A stretch of DNA of 64,000 bases from positions 1-64,000 of the forward strand of contig JAQBVJ010000007.1 of the NCBI GenBank assembly GCA_027623235.1, written 5' to 3'. Shown here one piece after another: positions 37,362 to 46,216 of this stretch. This DNA comes from Planctomycetota bacterium. GTDB taxonomy: Bacteria; Planctomycetota; Planctomycetia; Planctomycetales; Planctomycetaceae. Numbering within the stretch: position 1 is the stretch's first letter; each line of letters begins with the position of its first letter. A model generated the notes under the pieces. The model was not told where the DNA came from. It saw only the letters and a program-made list of their open reading frames with translations, and made no database searches. The position numbers were made by a program, and so were the translations under genes.

Positions 37362-38030
37362 TCACCGGCAATGATTCCGTCCCCTCTCCCCCGGGGGAGA
37401 GGGTGCCCGAAGGGCGGGTGAGGGGGAGCGGCAAACGTCCCGTTGATCGTCAGTACGAAACCGCACTACTTTCGCGGGCACTCCAACGGCAATCGCGTAA
37501 TCCGGAATCGGCCTGGTCACGACCGAGCCCGCTCCGATGACGCACCCTTTTCCAATGTTGGCCGAAATCACGGACCGCTCGCCGATCCACGATCCCGCGC
37601 CGATCGTCACATCGCGAAACACGCCCGGCTGATCGCGAATGGGAATGTCGAGCCGCTCGATTCCGTGCTGCTCCGAACCGTTCATGATCGAGACGTTGGA
37701 CGCGATCAGAACGTCGTCCTCGATCGTGACTCCGCCCAGAGAACAATTCGCTCCGACATAAACATTGCGGCCAACACTCGCCGTTGAGTGAGAAAAGATC
37801 GTCCCGAACGTGAGGCACGCGCCGTCGCCGCAGTGAGCCAGCGTGAGCCGATAAAACGCGCGACGCAGATACTCGCCAGTGAGGCCGGGGATCAGGCTGA
37901 AGGCCTGCGACCAGCCGGGGAACGCTCGGTCCGCGCCGACGAAGAGTGCCCCGAACCGGTAACCCAGCACCGCCGGCAGCACGAATGCCGTCGCAAGACC
38001 AAAGGCGAGTTGTTTGAGGAGAGTTTTCAT
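37362..38030 (-). CDS. Hexapeptide-repeat acyltransferase
   Basis: Left-handed beta-helix acyltransferase of 222 residues. It has a hydrophobic N-terminal segment (about 8-22) and then isoleucine-patch repeats: VGRNVYVGANCSLGGVTIED, VLIASNVSIMNGSEQHG, VTIGAGSWIGERSVISANIG and CVIGAGSVVTRPIPDYAIAVGVPAKVV. This resembles serine/colanic-acid O-acetyltransferases such as WcaF. The last ~20 residues (RSPSPALRAPSPPGERG) are encoded by a CTCTCCCC-type repeat and are not family sequence. Probably O-acetylates the polysaccharide. ATG 38030 is chosen; the upstream part of the frame has no acyltransferase sequence. Confidence 0.88.
   Translation of the reverse strand: MKTLLKQLAFGLATAFVLPAVLGYRFGALFVGADRAFPGWSQAFSLIPGLTGEYLRRAFYRLTLAHCGDGACLTFGTIFSHSTASVGRNVYVGANCSLGGVTIEDDVLIASNVSIMNGSEQHGIERLDIPIRDQPGVFRDVTIGAGSWIGERSVISANIGKGCVIGAGSVVTRPIPDYAIAVGVPAKVVRFRTDDQRDVCRSPSPALRAPSPPGERGRNHCR
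37379..37432. repeat. CTCTCCCC palindrome inside gene end
   Basis: CCCCTCTCCCCCGGGGGAGA is followed by GGGTGCCCGAAGGGCGGGTG and AGGGG: the same palindromic family as at 16944. It lies inside the 3' end of the acyltransferase gene and supplies its last codons. Confidence 0.85.
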
Positions 38031-38151
38031 AGTTTTGTTTTCGCAACGTGTCGCAGGAGTTGTTTTGCCAGCGAATCGGACTAATGTCACGAATGGAAAT
38101 TGTCATTCGTCCAATTTGTGAAATTCGTTGGCAGCCCTTTCCCGGCGTCCG

Positions 38152-40824
38152 TCAAAGATGCCTCATTAAATTCCGAATGAAACCAGGCCACCGCCAGGGG
38201 GACGCCGCTTTGACCAGGGCTCGAGCGAGGCCCGCCGGTGATTTCAGTTGAGCCCGCACGCGGTCCTTCTGTGGGACGAATTCGGTCGGCGTGCCGAATT
38301 CAAACTTCCCCTGACCTGGCCGTTTCGCCGCGAGTTCGGTTTCGTCGCGAGTTCGCAGCCAGCAGTCGCGAGCTCCCTCGGTCAGACTCAGGACGAGCGA
38401 CCGTGCGACGTGTTTTGTCTCGAAGCCAGCCAGGTCGCGCCACGCTCGATCAGCAAGCTCTTCGCCAAAGGCAAGCATGCGGGTTCGCTCGGGCTCGTCA
38501 CAGAACTTCGCCGCCAGTCGCAGCACGTTGGCTTTGCGAAGCTCCTGCGCTGCCCATGTTTCGGTGGGAAACTCCAGCTTGTCAGGTGTGTCGAAAAACG
38601 GCCGCTCGTTGGTGAGCATCCATTTCCCAAAGTGAGCCAGGCTGGCCGCGGCGTATTCGTACTCGGCGTCGAACTCGCCAGCCTCGGACTTCACGTCGAG
38701 GTACTTTGCGAGCGACGAAAGAAAAACGGTGTACGACCACCGCGCTTCGACGTTGCCCAGGTCGAGCGACTCGATGTTCGTTTCCGGATGGATGACCCGA
38801 CGGATGAGCGACTCGGCAAATTCGAGAAACCGTCGCTCGCCACTGATCAGCCAGCCATCGAGCAGCGCGTTGAGCGAATTGCCCGCGCCTCGCCCCGGCC
38901 CGTGGAAGTCGGCAGACGCCGTGGCCGAAGCGGCACCGGTCGGTCCGTCATCGATCAATCCAAAAATCGTCTGCGATCCTTCGTCCGCATTGATGACCCA
39001 TTCGGCCAGCGACAGCACCGCGTCCCGCGCGTCGCGGTTCCCGGTCTGCCAGTAGTAAAACAGCAGGCCGGTTGTGTAGTTGTGCTCGTCGCTGGGGCCG
39101 CCGCCGTACGGCCGGCCGGGCTTCGCATTCGCCGCCGAGTACGTTCGGTGCGAGCACGTTCCCGCGTCGGTGTAGTGATCGGTGTGCCAGAACAGGCCGC
39201 CGTTGTAGCAGCCTCGATCCTGCTTGGTGTGGTAAATGTCGATGTCGATCACGTGGCGGGCGAGCGGGTCAAACAGGTCGACCCACCGCGTGTCTCCAGT
39301 CCGGGCAAACTGCAGCAGCCCGGCGTAGACCATGTCAAACTGGTTGTTGTAGTGGGAGATGATCGGCGTCTCGGCCGGGAAATACTGCTGCTCATGATCG
39401 GCCCAGACCTCGCCGAAATTCCGCCAGCCGAATTCGTCGATGACATCCCGCCGCGCGAGCAGCGAGTTTTCGCCAGCGATCGCAGCGTCACCAAGCGATC
39501 GGACCTCGCCATGAGGATCGACCGAAGCCGGACAGAAATACGGAAGTGCTTTTGTCTGCTCGTGCCAGTCCGGAGGCACGCTGACTCGCACGTCCGAAGG
39601 CGGCAAGTTCGTATCCTCCCCCTTCCGGGGAGAAGGGACGTTGCCAAGCCACAAGGAGATTGCGTGCGTTTTCTGTTCGCCGCCCTGGAGCTCGAAGAGG
39701 TCGTCCCAGTCCGCTGGGAACAGGCCGAGTCGGATTGAAGTGGAGTCCGCCTCGATCGACTTCGGAAACTGCTGCCAGAACTCCGGCAAAGCAACTGTCA
39801 GCGACGAGGTTTCTTTGATCAGCCGGACGGTTGGATTCGCGTGGTCGCCGCGCGACGACCCACCGGCCCACTCGGCCTGGTAACCTCGAAAACGGCACGG
39901 CACCCGGCCTTCCGCGTTGACGTGGGTTCGGCTCTGCCAGTTTTCGCGACCGCTGGAATCCTGGTAAATCTTCACCGAGTCAGCCGTCGTCCATTCGGAA
40001 TCGGCTTCAATCTGGAAGGCGAGCGACGAGTCCGTGTTGTCGCCGCCGGAGTCGACGATCGCCTCGAACGATTGAAATGAGAACGAGCCGGCGTCGCCCA
40101 GGTCCCAGAGTCCGCCGCTATGTCGGGCTCGGTTTGAGTTGCGAAGTCTCACGTCGAGTTTGACTCGCCCCGTCCCGCGGAAGGTGCTGATTCGGGCGAG
40201 AAACCGGATCCCGGAGCAGCCGGGAAACGTGCCCTCAATAGTCCGCGTCCAGCGAACCGGGCCTTCCGTTTCGGAGATCGATCGGCCGAGTTTCGCAGTG
40301 ACAAGTCTTCCGTCTTTTGTCGTCAGTACAAATCGAATGGCCGCCGCCGCGTCGCCGCGTCTGAATGTCAGGCGGCCATTTTCCAATGACAGCGACAGGT
40401 CTTCGCCTGAGAACTCCAGGCCAGGTGGCGAGGGCGAAGTGGCTTCGTCGAGCAGCAGGACGGGCCACTGCGTTCTGCCGACTTCGGCTTCCGGTGCGAC
40501 AAAGTCCAGCAGGCCCCAGCGAAGGCTGGTGTCGGACCAGCGAGACAGCGGTGTGACCTGAAGCGGCACCGACTGGCCGGACGGATCGACGAGACAGAAC
40601 CGGGCCGCGTCTTTGACCAGGCCGCGCGGAAAGTCCAGGCCGAATGTCACAGCGACACGCTGTTGTGTGTCTTCGCTCGACAGAGTGAGCGACGTCAGCA
40701 CCCGACCTTCCGGGGTCCGTAGGTCCGGCTCTGCCTGACGGCGTAAGGCTTCTGCGCGAAGGATCGATTTGGCGTCGCGATCCGGTTTGACTTCGTCAGG
40801 CACAGGCTGACCTACGGTATTCAT
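38152..40824 (-). CDS. RIFT-barrel (YetA/PcRGLX-like) protein in polysaccharide locus
   Basis: Large protein of 890 residues without signal peptide. Residues ~50-140 (VAVTFGLDFPRGLVKDAARF, LSRWSDTSLRWGLLDFV) match the N-terminal RIFT-barrel of exo-rhamnogalacturonan-lyase-like/YetA proteins. A long middle beta-region follows. From about 480 there is an alpha-barrel part (YNGGLFWHTDHYTDAGTCSHR, GGGPSDEHNYTTGLLFYYWQ, FHGPGRGAGNSLNALLDGWL) with many acidic and aromatic residues, as in glycan lyases and hydrolases. The first ~35 codons come from a palindromic repeat, and SPRKGEDTN near residue 395 comes from another. The ATG overlaps the stop of the upstream glycosyltransferase (ATGA). Perhaps it trims or edits the polymer; activity unproven. 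Confidence 0.75.
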   Translation of the reverse strand: MNTVGQPVPDEVKPDRDAKSILRAEALRRQAEPDLRTPEGRVLTSLTLSSEDTQQRVAVTFGLDFPRGLVKDAARFCLVDPSGQSVPLQVTPLSRWSDTSLRWGLLDFVAPEAEVGRTQWPVLLLDEATSPSPPGLEFSGEDLSLSLENGRLTFRRGDAAAAIRFVLTTKDGRLVTAKLGRSISETEGPVRWTRTIEGTFPGCSGIRFLARISTFRGTGRVKLDVRLRNSNRARHSGGLWDLGDAGSFSFQSFEAIVDSGGDNTDSSLAFQIEADSEWTTADSVKIYQDSSGRENWQSRTHVNAEGRVPCRFRGYQAEWAGGSSRGDHANPTVRLIKETSSLTVALPEFWQQFPKSIEADSTSIRLGLFPADWDDLFELQGGEQKTHAISLWLGNVPSPRKGEDTNLPPSDVRVSVPPDWHEQTKALPYFCPASVDPHGEVRSLGDAAIAGENSLLARRDVIDEFGWRNFGEVWADHEQQYFPAETPIISHYNNQFDMVYAGLLQFARTGDTRWVDLFDPLARHVIDIDIYHTKQDRGCYNGGLFWHTDHYTDAGTCSHRTYSAANAKPGRPYGGGPSDEHNYTTGLLFYYWQTGNRDARDAVLSLAEWVINADEGSQTIFGLIDDGPTGAASATASADFHGPGRGAGNSLNALLDGWLISGERRFLEFAESLIRRVIHPETNIESLDLGNVEARWSYTVFLSSLAKYLDVKSEAGEFDAEYEYAAASLAHFGKWMLTNERPFFDTPDKLEFPTETWAAQELRKANVLRLAAKFCDEPERTRMLAFGEELADRAWRDLAGFETKHVARSLVLSLTEGARDCWLRTRDETELAAKRPGQGKFEFGTPTEFVPQKDRVRAQLKSPAGLARALVKAASPWRWPGFIRNLMRHL
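39616..39650. repeat. CTTCTCCCC-type repeat inside a coding region
   Basis: TCCTCCCCCTTCCGGGGAGA then AGGGACG: an imperfect palindrome sharing GGGGAGAAGGGACG with the copy at 44740-44786. It stays in frame within the RIFT-barrel protein gene and encodes a short charged loop (SPRKGED). Confidence 0.65.
40717..40817. repeat. Palindrome forming a gene's 5' end
   Basis: Two 24-base inverted arms (40717-40740 and 40794-40817), each beginning CCGTAGGTC and ending CTGACG on one strand, enclose about 53 bases. The element covers nearly all of the first 36 codons of the RIFT-barrel gene. A lone arm of the same family is at 20107. Confidence 0.75.
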
Positions 40825-42011
40825 GCCAGGACTCCTTGCTTTTCTGGGGTGAGCTCTGGCACGTCAATGTCGAACAGGCGGGCGGCCTGCCTGGTCAGCG
40901 CGGTCCAGTCGAAATTGTTGACGGCCCATGGTCGGGCGGCCTGTCCCATTTTCTGCAACTCGTCCGGGGCGAGCAGCAGTCGCGTGACCGCTTCGGCTAC
41001 CTGTTCGGGGGTGTCGCACGGCGTGACGATGCCGGTTTCGCCGGGGATCATTGTTTCCCGCGTGCCTCCTGACGCACCGGCAAGGACCGGTCGGCCGCAG
41101 GCCTGCGCTTCGAGCAGCACCATTCCGAAACCTTCGATGTCCTCTCCGACCTGGCGGTTCGGCAGAGCGAACAGGTCGCACTGCTGGTAGCAGCGGATCA
41201 TGTCGTCGTCCGAGACCTCACCCAGAAACTGCACGTGACCCTCAACGTGATTCTCCCGGGCGAGCTGTTCGAGCGACTTCCGCTCGGCACCGTCACCGAT
41301 AATCGCGAACAGTACGTCCGGCAGGGCCTCGACGATTTCGGGGAGAGCACGAATCATCATGTCGTGCCCTTTACGTTTCTGCAGACGGCCCACGGTGAGC
41401 ACGACTGTGCGGTTGCTCCAGCCGATCTGCCTGCGTGCCGCCTCGTCGCGAGCCGCCGGCGCGAATCGCGATGTGTCGACGCCCGGATGCAGAACCTGCA
41501 CCTGGCTTGCCGGCACCCGCCAGTTTTCGGTGAGTATTCGAGCTGTGTTTTCGCTGTTGGCGATGAGGGTTTCCGATTGTGCGAGAATTCGACGGACCAT
41601 CCAGGACAGCTCGCGACTGGTGGCGGCCGACGTGACATCCTCGCCGTGGATGTAGCAGACGTAAGGGATTTTCATGAGCCTCTTCATGAGGTACGCCAGC
41701 CAGCCTTCGGGGAGGCAGCGACCGCAGTGGATCGCCGTGACGTTTTCCTGCCGGACAATCCGGCGCAGCTGTTGGAACAGTCCCCAGCACGACCGCAGCG
41801 CATGCCAGCTGCGAATGCCCCAGGTGTCCATCGCCAGCGGGAGGCGTCGCACATCCAGATTGTGAGTCGCGTCGAACTCGGCCGCCGCCGCGTGCTGGCC
41901 AGCCGCGATCACAAAACGATCGGCTGGCAGACGGCTGTAGACCTCCCACAGCCAGCGGCCACTGCCACCATTTTCCGGCGGAAAGATTTCACTCAGCAGA
42001 AGCGTTTTCAT
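40821..42011 (-). CDS. GT4-family glycosyltransferase
   Basis: A 396-residue GT-B enzyme. The N-terminus MKTLLLSEIFPPENGGSGRW is a classic GT4 start with the donor-loop glycines. The C-terminal domain has VVLTVGRLQKRKGHDMMIRA and the EX7E region DIEGFGMVLLEAQACGRPVL with SGGTRETM. I start it at ATG 42011; the longer frame reads back through the upstream flippase gene. Its stop overlaps the start of the RIFT-barrel gene. Transfers one sugar of the repeat unit of the surface polysaccharide; donor unknown. Confidence 0.92.
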   Translation of the reverse strand: MKTLLLSEIFPPENGGSGRWLWEVYSRLPADRFVIAAGQHAAAAEFDATHNLDVRRLPLAMDTWGIRSWHALRSCWGLFQQLRRIVRQENVTAIHCGRCLPEGWLAYLMKRLMKIPYVCYIHGEDVTSAATSRELSWMVRRILAQSETLIANSENTARILTENWRVPASQVQVLHPGVDTSRFAPAARDEAARRQIGWSNRTVVLTVGRLQKRKGHDMMIRALPEIVEALPDVLFAIIGDGAERKSLEQLARENHVEGHVQFLGEVSDDDMIRCYQQCDLFALPNRQVGEDIEGFGMVLLEAQACGRPVLAGASGGTRETMIPGETGIVTPCDTPEQVAEAVTRLLLAPDELQKMGQAARPWAVNNFDWTALTRQAARLFDIDVPELTPEKQGVLA

Positions 42012-42100
42012 TGTTGAATGTCGTTTGAGTTGTTGCTGGAAGAGTTTTCTCGAGTTGCTCGCGATTCGGGTGACTCTTGCGAATTTGCTTCGGACCTTTC

Positions 42101-43615
42101 CTATGTTGCCGCCGCGGGCTCCGTTTTTGTGCGTCGGATCCGTCGACGTATCCGCTCGCCAAGCTGACCTCCGAGTTTGTCCGCGACGATTTCCAGAATG
42201 GGATTCATGACCGGTTTCAACAGAATTCCGCACCACGCGGTTGTTGCCAGCCCGGCAACAAGAAGCTGCGTCGGCAGCGACAGACCAGGCAGAACCAGGA
42301 ATCTCACCACGAGATAAGTCATCGCGACGCCGATGCTGACTCCCAGCAGACGGGCGAACGGATAGGGGTAGCGATCGAATGAGCGGTAGCGGTACAGACC
42401 AACGAATGAGAAGGTGCCGTACGTGGCGACGCTCGACCAGGCGGCTCCGGCGGCACCGAATCGCGGTACAAGGAGCAGGTTGAGCACCACGTTCACGACG
42501 ACGCCGGCGATCGACACCGGAATCAAAGCGGCCGTCCGCTTCGCCAGCAGTGCCGGCACGCTGAACTGCTGGTGCATGGCGTACAGCATGTAGGCCAGCA
42601 GGATGATCGGAATCAGGTCAACGGCCTGGCTGTACTCGCCGGGAGTCAGCAGCGGCAGCAGCGGGTACGCGAACAACGATGCGGCCAGCGTCAAAATCAA
42701 CAGGGCATAGGTGAAGTACTCGTAAACACGCGCGTAGTTTTTCTGCGGCTCGGGCTCATCCGCCATCTCATACATCACGACATTCCAGATCGCCGAAAAC
42801 GGAATGAGGAACAGCATGTTGACGGCCTGGCCGATCTTATAGGCCAGCGAATAAACACCGACCTCAGACAGTCCGGCATAGTGCTTCAGGAAGTACCGAT
42901 CGGCCTCGTGCATCAGTAGAGACAGCAGCGCGGTGACGATCAGTGGCGAGCCGAATCCCAGCTGCCGCCGCAGCAGTGCCGAGTCAAACAGGAACCCGCG
43001 AAGCGTCTTCGCAAAAATGCTCACCAGAACGAGCATATTCAAAGCGGCCGCGATCAGATTGCCGATCAGCAACCCCTCGACCCCCATGTCCAGCCCGACC
43101 AGGAACCACACGTTGAGGCCGATGTTCAGCAGTAATCGTCCGAACGAGACCACGACAAAAACGCCGGACCACTTTCGAACTCGCAGCCAGGTTTCGACCA
43201 GCGAGGCGATCGTGTTGCACCACAACGTCGAGACGGCGAGCAGGTAGAAAAACGCTCCGTCCCCGACACTCGGGTCGAGCGTCAGCTCGGCGAGCAGACC
43301 GCGGCACAGGATCATCGGCGTGACAATCAGCGATGCGCACACGACGACCCACGAGAACCCGGTCCACCAGGCACGTCGCTCGGCGTTTTCGGTTTGATCC
43401 TCGAAGTGAAAACGCACGACCGCCTGAGCGACGCCGCCGCCGATCAGGATCGCCAGGATGCCCGCCGTCAGATCGAGAATCGCGACGCAGCCGTAATCGC
43501 TGGTACTCAGGCACCGCGTGTAAAGCGGCAGCAGAAGCACGGATGCGAACCGGCTGACGATCTGGCCGATGCCGTAAATCGACGAATGTTTGACGAGGTC
43601 TTTGACGGACTTCAT
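42101..43615 (-). CDS. Wzx-type polysaccharide flippase
   Basis: Membrane protein of 504 residues with about 12-14 helices, of the MOP/polysaccharide-export superfamily. Family regions are VKHSSIYGIGQIVSRFASVL at the N-terminus, LDLTAGILAILIGGGVAQAV and LGFGSPLIVTALLSLLMHEA in the middle. It should flip lipid-linked oligosaccharide units across the inner membrane. ATG 43615 overlaps the stop of the FemAB-like gene (ATGA). It is followed by the GT4 gene with about 90 bases between. No Wzy polymerase is evident in the window. Confidence 0.92.
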   Translation of the reverse strand: MKSVKDLVKHSSIYGIGQIVSRFASVLLLPLYTRCLSTSDYGCVAILDLTAGILAILIGGGVAQAVVRFHFEDQTENAERRAWWTGFSWVVVCASLIVTPMILCRGLLAELTLDPSVGDGAFFYLLAVSTLWCNTIASLVETWLRVRKWSGVFVVVSFGRLLLNIGLNVWFLVGLDMGVEGLLIGNLIAAALNMLVLVSIFAKTLRGFLFDSALLRRQLGFGSPLIVTALLSLLMHEADRYFLKHYAGLSEVGVYSLAYKIGQAVNMLFLIPFSAIWNVVMYEMADEPEPQKNYARVYEYFTYALLILTLAASLFAYPLLPLLTPGEYSQAVDLIPIILLAYMLYAMHQQFSVPALLAKRTAALIPVSIAGVVVNVVLNLLLVPRFGAAGAAWSSVATYGTFSFVGLYRYRSFDRYPYPFARLLGVSIGVAMTYLVVRFLVLPGLSLPTQLLVAGLATTAWCGILLKPVMNPILEIVADKLGGQLGERIRRRIRRTKTEPAAAT

Positions 43616-44667
43616 GGAATCCCCCGCACGATCGAGGGACCAATCACCTGCGTCAGCCACACCGGCAGCTTTTGCCAACTGCGGATCATCAGATCAAACT
43701 TGCCCGAATTCGGCCGCATGTCGGTCGCCGATCCTTCGCGGACGTAGTGCTGCCAGACGGCCGGCGACTCCTTCGCACCCCACTGAGCCTTGAACCGGTA
43801 CGTGCCGCCGCCTTTCGAGCTGCGTCCGAAATCGAAAACGCTCTGGCCTCGCTCGATCGCGCGGCTGAGCAGGGTCCAGTAGAGAAGCATGTTCGCGCTG
43901 GTCGAGTTGAACTCGCGAAGAGAACTCGCGCTGGGCACCTCGGTCACACCGGGTCCGTGAACGAGCAGTCCGGATGCGATTGCCTTTCCGTCGAGCCGCA
44001 CACAGCACAGCTCGGCATCGTGCGGGAACTCGTCGAGAATTGACGCGAACAGTTTTCGCGAAAACGGCGGCGTGCCCAGGTCGCGCATGTTCCGGCAGAA
44101 GATCGAATAGAACTCGCCAAGCAGTTCGTGTCTGCCCCAGTGAACGGTCAGCGACTCATCGTTGAGCGGCTTCCGAACTTGGCTGCGGAGTTTGGATTTG
44201 AGGCCGTCCCACAACTCATCGGCCGTGCCGGGCAACTCAAGCCGCATGTGAACTTTGTCGGTGACGGCAAGTTCCAGCTTGTCGTGCTCAACCGGTTTTT
44301 CGTGCCGCAATTCGAGGTACCGCACGTCGAGCTCGTCCGCAAACTCGACCGCGCGATCGACGAGTGCCCGCTCGACTTCCGGAGAATCGGCAACGATGCC
44401 GGACGAATTGAGGTAGGGCAGGCTGACCAGAAACTTCCCGAAGAGCTTTGACTTCACGAACGCAAGCGGCAGCACGCCCGTCAAGTCGCTTCCCTGTCGA
44501 GCCTGAAGGCAAACCGTTTCGTGCTGCAGCCCGGTCTGAAGAACACGCAGCCACTCGGCCCGCTGATAAAAACCGGGGTGGCCTTTTGCTTCGAGGTATG
44601 GCGTCCAGGCGGAAGGAGCGGCAGTGAGCTCGACCTGAACTGTGGTCGTGGTTTTGGTTTCGCGCAC
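43612..44667 (-). CDS. FemAB-like acyltransferase, XrtA/PEP-CTERM-associated type
   Basis: A 351-residue protein of the FemAB/GNAT fold. It follows the pattern of the exopolysaccharide-associated FemAB-like family: FYQRAEWLRVL, LPLAFVKSKLFGKFLVSLPY, NSSGIVADSPEVERALVDRA, ELRHEKP, SASSLREFNSTSANMLLYW and FDFGRSSKGGGTYRFKAQWG. The start is GTG at 44667 with no clear ribosome-binding site, so it is uncertain. Coupled to the flippase gene by ATGA. Family members are found in exopolysaccharide loci, often with exosortase; no exosortase or PEP-CTERM protein is seen here. It may add an amino acid or acyl group to the glycan. Confidence 0.88.
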   Translation of the reverse strand: MRETKTTTTVQVELTAAPSAWTPYLEAKGHPGFYQRAEWLRVLQTGLQHETVCLQARQGSDLTGVLPLAFVKSKLFGKFLVSLPYLNSSGIVADSPEVERALVDRAVEFADELDVRYLELRHEKPVEHDKLELAVTDKVHMRLELPGTADELWDGLKSKLRSQVRKPLNDESLTVHWGRHELLGEFYSIFCRNMRDLGTPPFSRKLFASILDEFPHDAELCCVRLDGKAIASGLLVHGPGVTEVPSASSLREFNSTSANMLLYWTLLSRAIERGQSVFDFGRSSKGGGTYRFKAQWGAKESPAVWQHYVREGSATDMRPNSGKFDLMIRSWQKLPVWLTQVIGPSIVRGIP

Positions 44668-44727
44668 TGTAGCTCGAAGCGCGAGCGAGAGGGCCGAGCC
44701 TGTGCCACCCTTCGCAGGTGCAGTCTC

Positions 44728-44786
44728 CCCCTCATCCGGCCTTCGGCCACCTTCTCCCCCCCCAAAGGGGAGAAGGGACGGGATTC
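44728..44786. repeat. CTTCTCCCC palindrome at gene end
   Basis: CCGGCCTTCGGCCACCTTCT, then CCCCCCCCAAAGGGGAGAAG and GGACGGG: an inverted repeat of the CTCTCCCC family. It forms the last codons of the neighbouring GT4 gene. Confidence 0.8.
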
Positions 44787-45928
44787 CGGTTTAGGATGTC
44801 GTCGTAGACGGCGACCATTTTCTGCATTCGCGTTTCGAAGCTGTACCGCGCCTCGACTGTGGCGAGGCCGTTGGTTGAAAGCTGCTCGGCCAGCGCTGCG
44901 TTGTTGAGGATTCGCGTGAAGGCCAGCGTCAGACCGTCAGCGTCGTCCGGTGAGACCAGCAGCGCATCGTGCTCGTCCGAGACGACGCGCGGGATGCCTC
45001 CGACCATGGTCGCTACGACGGGGACTCGGCACGCCAGCGCCTCCAGCAGGACATTCGGAAGTCCCTCGGATCGGCTGCTGATCGCGAAAACGTCGAGGGC
45101 CGCGAAGACGACTCGCGGATCGGCAACGTGGCCGAGCAGCCGAATGCGGTCCGGCTTTTCGGTTGCTTCGATGAGCGATTCCAGGCGGGCTCGTTTGGGG
45201 CCGTCTCCGGCGATGATCAAAGTCGCGTCGGAACCGGACTCGATGAGTTGGTCCACCGACCGGATCAGAACGTCGAAGGCTTTTTCATTGGAGAGCCGGC
45301 CGACACTGCCGATGACCGGCCGGTCGTGCGGGATGCCAAGTTGAGCACACGCTTCCTCACGCGACGGCAGGTTGCGGTACGCGGCGAGGTCGATCGCGTT
45401 TTCGATTTCGCAAAGGCGGCTCAGCGGAACGCCCGCGGTCTGACATTCTCGACGAAGCTGCTCGGAGACGCAGACGACCCGGTCGTGACGACGCAACGCG
45501 GCCCGGTCGATCGCGTGATAAAATGGTGTCCTGCGCGAACGGACTCCCCAGCCGTGTACGGTCGAGACGAGTTTCATGTCGTGTCGCTGCCGCAGCAGCA
45601 GGCCGAGGGCGTCGGTCTTGTAGTCGTGCCCGTGCCAGATCGTCACGTTGCGATCGCGGCACAGCTTGAGCAGCTTTGGCATGATGGACAGGTCCGTCAG
45701 GCCACCGTCCGGAATGCCGATCAGTTCGGCGTTGAGCGAAGCCGCGCGGGCTCGAAGTTCCTCGAATCCCGGATCGTCCTGCGGATAGAGGTACACGCAA
45801 ACCGCGTCGTACCCGAGCGGCTCAAGAAACCGGGGCGAATTGAGGATCGTTTTGTCGGGGCCACCACCGGTCCCCGTCACAACTCGAGCGTGAAGGACCG
45901 CTGGCCGCTGCGATTGAGAGTCTGTCAC
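44732..45928 (-). CDS. GT4-family glycosyltransferase
   Basis: A 398-residue GT-B enzyme and the first gene of the minus-strand polysaccharide locus. VLHARVVTGTGGGPDKTILN carries the glycine-rich donor loop. VIGSVGRLSNEKAFDVLIRS and the EX7E region SSRSEGLPNVLLEALACRVP with VGGIPRVV are intact. The last ~12 residues (PSPLWGGRRWPKAG) are encoded by a palindromic repeat. The start is GTG 45928 with GGGAAG at a good distance. It probably transfers a sugar to the lipid-linked unit. Confidence 0.92.
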   Translation of the reverse strand: MTDSQSQRPAVLHARVVTGTGGGPDKTILNSPRFLEPLGYDAVCVYLYPQDDPGFEELRARAASLNAELIGIPDGGLTDLSIMPKLLKLCRDRNVTIWHGHDYKTDALGLLLRQRHDMKLVSTVHGWGVRSRRTPFYHAIDRAALRRHDRVVCVSEQLRRECQTAGVPLSRLCEIENAIDLAAYRNLPSREEACAQLGIPHDRPVIGSVGRLSNEKAFDVLIRSVDQLIESGSDATLIIAGDGPKRARLESLIEATEKPDRIRLLGHVADPRVVFAALDVFAISSRSEGLPNVLLEALACRVPVVATMVGGIPRVVSDEHDALLVSPDDADGLTLAFTRILNNAALAEQLSTNGLATVEARYSFETRMQKMVAVYDDILNRNPVPSPLWGGRRWPKAG

Positions 45929-46216
45929 TCGACACTTCCCAGAAACACTGGACGAATTCGGGACTCAATGCGCAGACTTGGCGCAAAGTCCTCAACGGGA
46001 TTTACCCCACGGAATGGAGGGGGCAAGCAGGTTTCCCGAAGCCGAGTGAACTTGTGACAGCTAAACGTCACGCGACGGGGATCGTCACTGTGGGAGAGGC
46101 CTTCGGAGATGCCAGCAGTGACAGGCGGGACGAGTGATGCTGGTTTTTCCGCGTGAATCGGATTGACACATTCGCGTTGCCGGCCGGCTCGTTGGCCGAA
46201 TTAGCAGGAGTAGACG

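Noticed and set aside
38248-39738. A 496-codon plus-strand frame opposite the RIFT-barrel gene
   Set aside because: Antisense shadow: biased composition, no ribosome-binding site, and the minus frame has family sequence and coupled start.
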